11,198 bases of DNA from Candidatus Helarchaeota archaeon. GTDB taxonomy: Archaea > Asgardarchaeota > Lokiarchaeia > Helarchaeales > HEL-GB-A. The position numbers and the translations under genes were made by a program. The notes under the pieces are model-generated. The model saw only the letters and a program-made list of their open reading frames with translations. It did not search any database and was not told the DNA's origin. Positions 5,530-11,198 of the stretch are shown here, piece by piece; within the stretch, counting starts at the first letter, position 1; every line of letters begins with the position of its first letter. The stretch is taken from the NCBI GenBank assembly GCA_013375405.1, contig JABXJU010000137.1:1-11198 (forward strand). Reading direction: 5' to 3'.

Positions 5530-6483
5530 TTAAGGGAGATTTAAAATTCGCTGGGCATTCAACCCTAAAATATTTTTTTTGTCTTCTTCCTCTAAGGAAG
5601 GAAATCCGAAGGGTCTCACAATAAGAGGGATTTTCATTTTCCAGATATATTTAAGCCATTCTTGTAGAGGAGCTGTTAATTCCCACCACGGCCAATCAGA
5701 CCCAAATAAAAGCTTATCTGAACCAAAGGTTTCTTTGAGCATGCCCATGAACTGGGTCATTACCATTTCTGGCATTTTTCTACTGATAAACTGTGAATCG
5801 TAGCCTGTGATATCTGCCATAATATGATCTGCATGCCGGATGGCCACTTTCATGAGTGTCGTATCCATTTGGGAGAAAGGACAAAGAAGAAACCATTGGT
5901 TGATAAACTTAGAAAAAAGGTGCTCTAACTCATAACGTTCCTCAAATAATTGGAGTGGCCGGGGGACAAGGCCCGTATCATGAATAATAACAGGAACGTT
6001 ATATTCACTTGCTTTCTGAATCATTTTATCAATCATAGGGTCTTTCAGAGAGAATTCAGTTGAAGGTGTTAAAATAAGTCCTTTAAAGTCACATTGTCCT
6101 AAGGTATAGTCTATCAATTCCAAAGCCTTGGGACCATGTCGTGGATCTGGACCCACAAATGAGTAAAAAAAGCCTGTGTATTCATCACAAACCTTTATTA
6201 TGTATTCCACGTAATCTTCATAAGAAATTTTAAATTTCACATTCGTAAATGAGTAATCAATTGGAAAAATGACCGCATGTTTGATAGCGAATTCCTTATG
6301 CTTTTCTTTTTCTGGCTCAATTGCCTCTAGGTATTTTTCGGGGCCATAATCTACATTTGGAAGATTTTCTAAGTTGACCATTAATGCAAAATTTTTCAGT
6401 AATCGTTTAAATTCATTCGATAAGAATTTTTTTTCCCAGAAATGAACATGAAAGTCAACAGTTTCCAGATCTAACAGCTCCAT
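5530..6483 (-). CDS. Amidohydrolase-2 family (TIM-barrel metal-dependent hydrolase/decarboxylase-like) protein
   Basis: The 317-residue length fits the Amidohydro_2 family (ACMSD / gamma-resorcylate decarboxylase-like). The N-terminal metal motif is D10-F-H12-V-H14. A central His, H168, sits in the strand PVIIHDTG; the C-terminal catalytic Asp is D263 in LLFGSDWPW; and the end NILGLNAQRILNL (305-316) is the typical family tail. K134 in CDFKGL matches the family's Phe-Lys-Gly strand. In most members another His ends the strand after the central one (His-x-Gly), but here residues 197-205 read WFLLCPFSQ, so that ligand seems absent. This may mean altered chemistry or lost catalysis; substrate unknown. 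The ATG has no Shine-Dalgarno, and a TATA-like element at 6506-6514 would start transcription at about 6484, consistent with a leaderless mRNA. It is divergent from the DsrE-like gene. Confidence 0.85.
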   Translation of the reverse strand: MELLDLETVDFHVHFWEKKFLSNEFKRLLKNFALMVNLENLPNVDYGPEKYLEAIEPEKEKHKEFAIKHAVIFPIDYSFTNVKFKISYEDYVEYIIKVCDEYTGFFYSFVGPDPRHGPKALELIDYTLGQCDFKGLILTPSTEFSLKDPMIDKMIQKASEYNVPVIIHDTGLVPRPLQLFEERYELEHLFSKFINQWFLLCPFSQMDTTLMKVAIRHADHIMADITGYDSQFISRKMPEMVMTQFMGMLKETFGSDKLLFGSDWPWWELTAPLQEWLKYIWKMKIPLIVRPFGFPSLEEEDKKNILGLNAQRILNLP

Positions 6484-6505
6484 AATTCAGGATGTATGTA
6501 AGTTT

Positions 6506-6514
6506 CAAAATTTA
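6506..6514 (-). promoter_or_regulatory. Possible TATA element of the amidohydrolase gene
   Basis: TAAATTTTG on the minus strand is centred about 27 bases before the ATG at 6483, the spacing expected for a leaderless transcript. No Shine-Dalgarno lies between. The match to the consensus is moderate. Confidence 0.35.
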
Positions 6515-6626
6515 GTGGTTATTTCTAATTTCGAACTTATCTAATTATCGTAAATTTCTAATTATGTTTTTTGGTGAAGGAAGAATTCATTATTATTGGT
6601 AAAAAGAGTATCATCTTATATTCAAT

Positions 6627-6635
6627 AAATATATA
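6627..6635 (+). promoter_or_regulatory. Likely TATA box of the DsrE-like gene
   Basis: AAATATATA is centred at 6631 and predicts transcription start near 6656. That is between the GTG at 6652 and the in-frame TTG at 6658, so the gene is probably leaderless. A second candidate, TTATATTC at 6616-6623, would give a leader of a few bases before the GTG. Confidence 0.45.
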
Positions 6636-6651
6636 GAATATTTGATAATCT

Positions 6652-7032
6652 GTGGAGTTGGTAAAAATAGGCAAAGTAACGAAAGTATTGCTGTTGTTGA
6701 AAAACATGATTTATGAATCGACGAGTCCAATGGAGATAATTCGATTTTCAAAGTATTATAGAAAAAAAGGGCTTGATGTGACTGTAATTTTGTGGGGCTC
6801 AATGGGTATCTTGTTGGGGAAAAAGAATAAGGTCCATAGAATGCGATATGAGGAGGAAATGGAAGAATGCATCGCATTGGGCGTGAAATTTATGTGTTGC
6901 GATATGGGTGCGAAAATCATCGGAATGGATGAATCAGAATTAATGGATGACGTAAAGATGGTACCTTCCTTCAAGGTGGCAGATTTATTATTGGAATACC
7001 AAGAAAATGGGCAATTAATATTCTCACTCTAA
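6652..7032 (+). CDS. DsrE/DsrF-like small protein
   Basis: This 126-residue protein has the DsrE-like fold pattern: a first beta strand KVLLLLKNM (11-19); a helix with PMEIIRFSKYYRKKG (26-40); a strand DVTVILWGS followed by Gly-Ile-Leu (42-54); a helix MRYEEEMEECIALG (64-77); a strand VKFMCCDMGAKIIGM (78-92) carrying C82-C83; and an ending MVPSFKVADLLLE (103-115). DsrE-like proteins act in sulfur relay, sulfur carrier or thiol chemistry, and their functional Cys often lies in this last strand. Here two adjacent Cys occupy it, so persulfide or thiol chemistry is possible but not shown. The start could be GTG 6652 or TTG 6658; the TATA box suggests a leaderless mRNA beginning nearby. No other sulfur-relay gene is in the window. 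Neighbours are the divergent amidohydrolase and the downstream seven-helix protein, which has its own promoter. Confidence 0.75.
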   Translation: MELVKIGKVTKVLLLLKNMIYESTSPMEIIRFSKYYRKKGLDVTVILWGSMGILLGKKNKVHRMRYEEEMEECIALGVKFMCCDMGAKIIGMDESELMDDVKMVPSFKVADLLLEYQENGQLIFSL

Positions 7033-7093
7033 AAAACTGAGTAAAGGAAGCTAGATTTTGAATTCAATTCTGCTTCTTTCATTCTACAAAAGA

Positions 7094-7100
7094 TATATAA
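7094..7100 (+). promoter_or_regulatory. Likely TATA box upstream of the seven-helix protein
   Basis: TATATAA in the context AGATATATAAATTTG is a strong TATA match. Transcription would start near 7122, right at a short ATG-started reading frame (7120-7161), 56-58 bases before the membrane-protein start. Confidence 0.55.
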
Positions 7101-7119
7101 ATTTGAATTTTCGTACAAA

Positions 7120-7161
7120 ATGAATAAGGAATTGAAAAAGTTAATTGATTCAGAAAAATGA
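7120..7161 (+). other. Possible 13-codon upstream ORF
   Basis: An ATG at 7120 opens a frame for MNKELKKLIDSEK that stops at 7159-7161, 16 bases before the ATG of the seven-helix protein at 7178. The predicted transcription start falls on or within two bases of this ATG, so it could be translated as a leaderless leader peptide and couple or attenuate translation of the next gene. It may equally be chance in the leader; no comparative evidence is available. Confidence 0.25.
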
Positions 7162-7177
7162 GAAGGATGGTATTTGA

Positions 7178-7927
7178 ATGTTGGATATACCAATAGAAGA
7201 CCTCGTAAGCGTATTATTTGTATTGATTGCCGTTACCATAACTCTTATGGTTGCAATTAAATCTATTAAAGCATATCGCGCGAATAAGGCGACTCTAACC
7301 CTAATAATTGCACTAGCTTCGTTATTAACATCTCTAGCCATGATATTTTTGACTCTAGAAAAAGCATTCTTTTTAGAATCATTACCAATCTATAGCATCT
7401 CTCTAGGGGAGATTTTCGGTGCTATTGCTGTTGTTATCAGTGGCGCTACCGTATTGGCTTTTGCTATATTCGCATACGAGATGGCTTTTCCTGATCGCAG
7501 AAATAAATTGGCTATTATTAGTGCATTACCCATATTGTTATATCTTGGGTTTTGGTTATTTGACGAAACAAGGCATGTAAGTTGTGAGATGGGCGCTGGC
7601 GGATATAATATTTGTGAAATCGCATTTGGAGACTTGTTTGGATTAGGTTTTGAATTCACACCCTTACTTGCCTATTTCACGCTTGTGCCCTTGTTTGCTG
7701 TTCCGATCCTCATACTCTTTTACTATGCGATAAAGGTACGAAATGAGGATGCTACTAAAAGCAAAAGGGCTGCACTGCTTGGCGTGGGTGGTTTAGCACT
7801 TGCGACCGCTTATACTATTGAGATTTCGGGTATAGACCCTATAATTACAGCTGGGGTAAGATCCCTATTTATCGTTGCTGGCTTATTATTTTATTGGGCC
7901 TTATTCAAAATCAAGGCGAGAGAATAA
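7178..7927 (+). CDS. Seven-transmembrane protein, N-out/C-in, unknown function
   Basis: This 249-residue protein has seven hydrophobic segments (about 10-30, 38-60, 77-102, 110-128, 160-184, 197-217 and 224-243). Basic loops after segments 1 (KSIKAYRANK), 3 (PDRRNK) and 5 (KVRNEDATKSKR), and a basic C-terminus (KIKARE), predict an outside N-terminus and inside C-terminus. The long loop 129-159 between segments 4 and 5 lies outside and has C136 and C146, which could form a disulfide. The topology resembles the 7TM sensor region of some histidine kinases and receptor-like proteins, but no kinase or other output domain follows. Segment 7 has no retinal-binding Lys in the place expected for a rhodopsin (its Lys are at the cytoplasmic end). 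The start at ATG 7178 is preceded by GAAGGATGG (7162-7170), a weak Shine-Dalgarno. A sensor or transport role is inference only. Confidence 0.75.
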   Translation: MLDIPIEDLVSVLFVLIAVTITLMVAIKSIKAYRANKATLTLIIALASLLTSLAMIFLTLEKAFFLESLPIYSISLGEIFGAIAVVISGATVLAFAIFAYEMAFPDRRNKLAIISALPILLYLGFWLFDETRHVSCEMGAGGYNICEIAFGDLFGLGFEFTPLLAYFTLVPLFAVPILILFYYAIKVRNEDATKSKRAALLGVGGLALATAYTIEISGIDPIITAGVRSLFIVAGLLFYWALFKIKARE

Positions 7928-7935
7928 ATTCCTAC

Positions 7936-7956
7936 TTTTTTTCTATCTTTTTTTTT
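7936..7956 (+). terminator. Oligo-T terminator after the seven-helix protein
   Basis: A T7 run (7936-7942) and a T9 run (7948-7956) follow the stop codon within 30 bases, as expected of archaeal oligo-T termination. They separate this gene from the convergent DUF2156 gene. Confidence 0.55.
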
Positions 7957-7966
7957 AACTACGTGC

Positions 7967-8899
7967 TTATTTAGGGCGTTGATAGAGGATGCTTTTTTTT
8001 ACCATATGATGGGGGACATAGGATTGTTTTGCCTGTCTCAACCCCGGATCTCCTAAATCCTGTTCGCGATTGATATAATTGACCTCCTCACAGCAATGCT
8101 TGGCAAAGAAGTTATTGATGACTTGATATGACCCTTCATAGTCAATTAGAGCCTTCTCAATATGGATCACAACAGTATCGGCGTTTAATAGCTCTCCTAA
8201 GGTATAAGCGACGCATTTGCCATCGACCAATAGTAATCCCCCCCGATATCTTAAATCGGAGTAATAATCAAATGCATCTGTAATTGCTTTTTGTTCTTCC
8301 ATTAAGTCATCGCTCGCTCGACACTCATTCAGATCACACCATTCAATTTGTAGTAGCTTACAGGTTTCCAACCACTCTTCTGAAAATAAATGAAACTCAT
8401 AATCGGGATACTTTTCTAAAAACCGTTTTAACCATCTCCGTTTGCGATATAATTTCCGTCCAGCCAAAGAAGTTAGCTTTTCTTTTTCATAGGCATAGTC
8501 CCAATCATTGCGATCATCCATCCATTCAATATTTAGTGATTGATGATTCTCTAGGGTGCTGAGTTTCTCAATGATATGCTCTGGGACCCGATGTATTTCG
8601 ATTGTTTTTAAAGACGCAGCCAAATCGAGTATTAATTGAGCCGGCTGCGCGCCTACTGGTGGTAAAAAGAAAAGGGTATCCGAATTTTTTGAAATTGGGA
8701 TTTTTCGCTTTTTAAAATAATTCCTTGAAAAGATTAAGAGATGATCTTTCCATTCCATAAAGGAAAAGTTGTAATAATTTCTCCAGATAAATAAATTTGT
8801 AAAAGTGAATTCGGATATTTCGGGTGGAAATCGTCTAAAATAATCATCGAAAATAGCTTTATCTGTTATTTCAATTGGTTTTGCCTTCGTCAAATCCAT
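7967..8899 (-). CDS. DUF2156 / LPG-synthetase C-terminal-like (GNAT-fold) protein
   Basis: This 310-residue stand-alone protein matches the DUF2156 pattern. The N-terminal part has FTFTNLFIWRNYY (31-43). A linking region has DRNDWDYAYE followed by a basic LAGRKLYRKRRWLKRF helix (129-160). The C-terminal half is GNAT-like, with GGLLLVDGKCVAYTLGE (220-236) and the family-typical end YINREQDLGDPGLRQA plus KQSYVPHHMVKK (275-302). The domain resembles the catalytic domain of phosphatidylglycerol lysyltransferase (aminoacyl-tRNA-dependent transfer), but the stand-alone family has no settled substrate. No membrane helices are present, unlike MprF, so it is probably cytosolic. The start ATG has no Shine-Dalgarno; a TATA-like element at 8922-8930 places transcription start at about 8900, so the mRNA is probably leaderless. 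It is convergent with the seven-helix gene and divergent from glutamate dehydrogenase. Confidence 0.85.
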   Translation of the reverse strand: MDLTKAKPIEITDKAIFDDYFRRFPPEISEFTFTNLFIWRNYYNFSFMEWKDHLLIFSRNYFKKRKIPISKNSDTLFFLPPVGAQPAQLILDLAASLKTIEIHRVPEHIIEKLSTLENHQSLNIEWMDDRNDWDYAYEKEKLTSLAGRKLYRKRRWLKRFLEKYPDYEFHLFSEEWLETCKLLQIEWCDLNECRASDDLMEEQKAITDAFDYYSDLRYRGGLLLVDGKCVAYTLGELLNADTVVIHIEKALIDYEGSYQVINNFFAKHCCEEVNYINREQDLGDPGLRQAKQSYVPHHMVKKSILYQRPK

Positions 8900-8921
8900 G
8901 TTTATACTGAAAATAATAGAG

Positions 8922-8930
8922 TATTAAAAG
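8922..8930 (-). promoter_or_regulatory. Likely TATA box of the DUF2156 gene
   Basis: CTTTTAATA on the minus strand is centred about 27 bases before the ATG at 8899, the expected position for a leaderless transcript. No Shine-Dalgarno is seen. Confidence 0.45.
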
Positions 8931-9190
8931 GATTCTTTTAATCTAATCCAACATTTTTAAGTGGACCAATCGGTAAGAATTTAAAAATACCTCTAATTTT
9001 TTTTTATATTCTAAAAATATGAGTACTATTTTAAAACCTATTAAGAAGCAACTTAATTATAAAAACAAAAGACCAATATTGAATTCGGGTATTTTTATAA
9101 TCAAAATTATTAGATTTAAACACTTTTTATCCCATTACTTTATCACTTAGTTACACAAAAATTTTTAAAATGTCACTAAATAGTAATATC

Positions 9191-9199
9191 ATAAATATT
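9191..9199 (+). promoter_or_regulatory. Possible TATA box of the glutamate dehydrogenase gene
   Basis: ATAAATATT predicts transcription start near 9220, giving a leader of about 9 bases to ATG 9229 or 18 to ATG 9238. The surrounding sequence is very AT-rich, so alternatives such as the T/A segment at 9215-9220 cannot be excluded. Confidence 0.35.
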
Positions 9200-9228
9200 T
9201 TTTAGAAGTAAAAAATTTAAAAAGGAAA

Positions 9229-10488
9229 ATGTTGAAAATGACGGAAGAATTAAACCCATTTAAGATTGCTCAACAACAATTACAGCAAGCATGTGATTTA
9301 TTGGGTTATGATGAAAGCATTTTCCATGCACTAGCCGAGCCAGAGCGGTTTATAACAGTGAATATAACGATTAAGATGGATGATGGCTCTAGAAAAAGTT
9401 TTAAAGGATTCAGGAGTCAATATAATTCTGCTAGGGGGCCCGTAAAAGGTGGTATTCGGTGGCATCCCGATGAATCTCCTGATTTAGTTAAAGCACTATC
9501 TGCGTGGATGACTTGGAAAACCGCAATTGTAAATATTCCGCTGGGTGGTGCAAAAGGAGGTATTATTTGTAACCCAAAAGATCTCTCAATGAGTGAGAAA
9601 GAAAGGCTAGCAAGGGCATGGACGCGAAAGCTCGCTGACTTCCTTGGTCCCCGCATAGATATACCCGCACCTGATGTCTACACTGATGACAAAATTATGA
9701 CTTGGATTTTGGATGAATATGAGGCAATAACAAGGCATAAGGCGCCATCTATGATAACTGGAAAACCAGTGTCAATAGGTGGCAGTGAAGGTCGAGATAC
9801 TGCAACGGCTGTTGGTGGGATTTTCACAATCGAAGAAGCCGCAAAAGAAATTGGTCTTGAACTGAATGGCGCAACGGTAGTAGTTCAAGGATATGGCAAT
9901 GCCGGTTCTTTTGCCGCGATAATCTTACAAAATGACTATAATTGTAAAATTATAGCAGTTTCTGATTCAAAAGGTGCGATCTATAACGCGAATGGGTTCG
10001 ATGCCAACAAGGCCCTTGAACATAAAAAGAAGACGACTACTGTAGTTGGTCTGGAGGGTACAACTAAAATCACAAACGCGGAACTTCTGGAGCTGGAATG
10101 TGATATTCTCGTACCCGCTGCACTTGAAAACGTTATCACAGGAAAGAATGCTCATAATATTAAGGCAAAACTAATTTGTGAACTTGCAAATGGCCCAACA
10201 ACGCCACAAGCTGATGAAATTCTGTTCAAAAATAACGTATTAGTTATCCCTGACTTTCTTGCAAACGCCGGCGGAGTAACGGTATCATATTTTGAGATGG
10301 TACAAGGATATTACTTGAGTTTTTGGTCTCGAGAAGAGGTAAATAAACGATTAAAGGTGATAATGAAAGCTGCATATAAAGAAATGAGCGAAAAAGCCAA
10401 AAGCAACAATATTCATAATCGAATGGGTGCCTATATGGTAGCCGTGGAACGCGTTGTCAAGGCAATGAAACTGCGTGGTTGGCTATAA
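9229..10488 (+). CDS. gdhA: Glutamate dehydrogenase (hexameric Glu/Leu/Phe/Val dehydrogenase family)
   Basis: This 419-residue protein, full length for archaeal glutamate dehydrogenase, catalyses the reversible NAD(P)-dependent deamination of glutamate to 2-oxoglutarate and ammonia. The N-terminal substrate domain contains GPVKGGIRWHP (70-80), K97 and PLGGAKGGI (104-112). The catalytic residues K73, K97, K109 and D149 (in PAPDVYTD) keep exactly the spacing of K89, K113, K125 and D165 in the Clostridium symbiosum enzyme. The Rossmann domain has GYGNAG (221-226) followed by VSDSKGAIY (244-252). Family specificity for Glu rather than Leu/Phe/Val follows from the overall match; coenzyme preference (NAD or NADP) is not decided by the visible residues. 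The start could be ATG 9229 or ATG 9238; AAAGGA lies very close to the first, which would favour the second if it acts as ribosome-binding site. It is convergent with a glutamate synthase-type gene, which suggests a nitrogen assimilation/glutamate locus. Confidence 0.95.
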   Translation: MLKMTEELNPFKIAQQQLQQACDLLGYDESIFHALAEPERFITVNITIKMDDGSRKSFKGFRSQYNSARGPVKGGIRWHPDESPDLVKALSAWMTWKTAIVNIPLGGAKGGIICNPKDLSMSEKERLARAWTRKLADFLGPRIDIPAPDVYTDDKIMTWILDEYEAITRHKAPSMITGKPVSIGGSEGRDTATAVGGIFTIEEAAKEIGLELNGATVVVQGYGNAGSFAAIILQNDYNCKIIAVSDSKGAIYNANGFDANKALEHKKKTTTVVGLEGTTKITNAELLELECDILVPAALENVITGKNAHNIKAKLICELANGPTTPQADEILFKNNVLVIPDFLANAGGVTVSYFEMVQGYYLSFWSREEVNKRLKVIMKAAYKEMSEKAKSNNIHNRMGAYMVAVERVVKAMKLRGWL

Positions 10489-10501
10489 AAAAATTTCGCT
10501 T

Positions 10502-10534
10502 CTTTTTTTCAATTTTTTATGAATTTCAAAAAAG
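10502..10534. terminator. Bidirectional oligo-T terminator between convergent genes
   Basis: On the plus strand T7 (10503-10509) and T6 (10513-10518) follow the glutamate dehydrogenase stop. On the minus strand T6 (10528-10533) lies downstream of the glutamate synthase-like gene. The outer parts CTTTTTT and AAAAAAG are exact inverted repeats (10502-10508 and 10528-10534). This would end both convergent transcripts. Confidence 0.5.
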
Positions 10535-10594
10535 GAATTTAGTAGGGAATATAACCCAAGTTAAATAGCTTGCCTGATATTTATCTTTTTGATA

Positions 10595-11198
10595 TCAATC
10601 ATCGAGAATTTTTTCTGCCTCTTCTTTATCACAGTCCATTATATATCTGATGCCACTTATCTCTGCTAACTTCCGTGTTAATGATGCGATGTCATCTCGT
10701 GTGATGTATTCTAGTGCAAATTTTCTTGCGCCACACATTAATTGTTTGAGTCCTTGTTCAAGCCTTTTCATATAGGTATAAAGTCCGATTGCACTAGTAG
10801 GAATTGAATCGAACTTATCTCCAAATTTGCGCTGAAGTTCAGTAGCGGTCACAAATATTTCACTTTTTGTTCGCCCAAAACGTCTAATATATACAGGTAT
10901 TTCATCACTATCTATTGTTTTGCCTATAGTTTTACCTACCATTACTGCTGCAAGTGGTGCCCTTGCCATGCCGACAATTTTAAAATAAGGTGCTCCCAAT
11001 GCTAAACCTTTGAATATCTGATCTTCCATTGTAATTCCACTAGCGATTGCCACATCAGGAATATATTTGCCTTTCTTCACTAACTTATCAAGATATTGAT
11101 ATAGGAGCGTCCAGAGTTCAATGCGAGGCACACCCCATTCATTCATCATTCTCCATGGACTCATACCTGTTCCGCCACCTGCTGCATCTACTGTCAGC
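10595..11198 (-). CDS. FMN-binding glutamate synthase domain protein, 5' part cut by window edge
   Basis: The frame is open to the right edge, so the start lies outside; 201 C-terminal residues are visible, and the internal Met at 11164 is not the start. The visible part begins LTVDAAGGGTGMSPW, the family's (V)D-x2-x-GGTG phosphate-binding segment of the FMN-binding (beta/alpha)8 barrel. The IASGI segment followed by a Lys-containing helix and LGAPYFKIVGMARAP gives the second FMN phosphate region. The end reads GLYTYMKRLEQGLKQLMCGARKF then a helix with RDDIASLT, typical of archaeal and anaerobic glutamate synthase-related proteins. Such proteins catalyse, or are thought to catalyse, amide transfer from glutamine to 2-oxoglutarate; some relatives have other roles, so glutamate synthase activity is likely but unproven. 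No ferredoxin or NADPH-binding part is in the visible piece. It is convergent with glutamate dehydrogenase. Confidence 0.85.
   Translation of the reverse strand, partial: LTVDAAGGGTGMSPWRMMNEWGVPRIELWTLLYQYLDKLVKKGKYIPDVAIASGITMEDQIFKGLALGAPYFKIVGMARAPLAAVMVGKTIGKTIDSDEIPVYIRRFGRTKSEIFVTATELQRKFGDKFDSIPTSAIGLYTYMKRLEQGLKQLMCGARKFALEYITRDDIASLTRKLAEISGIRYIMDCDKEEAEKILDD

Larger units (their letters stand above)
8900..9228. other. AT-rich divergent intergenic region
   Basis: This 329-base spacer, mostly A and T, separates the divergent DUF2156 and glutamate dehydrogenase genes and holds both promoters. Plus-strand ATG 9019 opens a 43-codon frame to 9150 (basic, Ile/Phe-rich) with a TATA-like TTTAAAAATA at 8980-8989. 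It lacks a Shine-Dalgarno and has composition no different from the spacer, so it is not called as a gene. Two loosely similar segments (TCACTTAGTTAC at 9143-9154 and TCACTAAATAGT at 9173-9184) lie just before the glutamate dehydrogenase promoter and could be regulator sites, but the match is poor. Confidence 0.5.

Noticed and set aside
5423..5549. Repeats of TAAAGATTTAA (5423-5433, 5440-5450) and AGATTTAAAATTC (5426-5438, 5537-5549)
   Set aside because: These are AT-only low-complexity matches, one copy lying in the end of a coding gene, with no dyad or promoter-centred arrangement; chance is sufficient.
6611..6974. Minus-strand frames of 88 and 72 codons
   Set aside because: They are shadows of the DsrE-like gene and its promoter region.
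7178..7927. Microbial rhodopsin
   Set aside because: Seven helices are present, but the last helix lacks an internal Lys for retinal and no rhodopsin helix-3 motif is seen.
8284..8562. 92-codon plus-strand frame
   Set aside because: It is antisense to the well-supported DUF2156 gene.
10595..11164. Taking the Met at 11164 as the start of the glutamate synthase-like gene
   Set aside because: The frame continues upstream to the window edge with conserved family sequence (VDAAGGGTG), so the gene is truncated by the window.

Overview
The window looks like a chromosomal piece of an AT-rich archaeon. Most genes have an archaeal-style TATA element roughly 25 bases upstream of the start or of the predicted transcript start. 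Several seem to be transcribed without a leader, and transcription ends at oligo-T tracts rather than at GC-rich hairpins. The protein families fit an anaerobic archaeon: an SPFH/NfeD pair, a Cys-rich ferredoxin, hexameric glutamate dehydrogenase, an archaeal-type FMN-binding glutamate synthase protein and DUF2156. An Asgard (Lokiarchaeia-like) or related lineage is possible, but this is inference. No tRNA, rRNA, CRISPR array, insertion sequence or phage gene was seen.

Left part (1-1351, minus strand): an NfeD-like membrane protein with a C-terminal zinc ribbon is followed by an SPFH (flotillin/stomatin-type) protein that runs off the left edge. Together they form the familiar NfeD-SPFH membrane-microdomain pair. 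A divergent intergenic region (1352-1709) separates them from a two-gene plus-strand operon (1710-3843). Neither protein of this operon is recognisable; the second has an N-terminal Cys cluster, a long Pro/Lys/Glu-rich linker and a helical C-terminus. The operon promoter carries two identical 16-bp dyad-symmetric elements 31 bp apart that flank the likely TATA box. This is the best candidate in the window for something undescribed.

Middle part (4084-7927): a Cys-rich dicluster ferredoxin; a small four-helix membrane protein on the opposite strand; an amidohydrolase-2 family protein that seems to lack one usual active-site His; a small DsrE-like protein; and a seven-helix membrane protein with GPCR-like predicted topology, preceded by a 13-codon upstream ORF. 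These appear to be single-gene units, each with its own promoter.

Right part (7967-11198): a DUF2156 acyltransferase-fold protein (minus), a 329-base AT-rich spacer, glutamate dehydrogenase (plus), and, convergent to it, the C-terminal part of an FMN-binding glutamate synthase domain protein (minus, cut by the right edge). The last two point to ammonia/glutamate metabolism and share an apparent bidirectional oligo-T terminator.

No complete novel defence or mobile system is evident. The interest lies in the unknown operon with its paired operators, and in several unusual details of otherwise known families.
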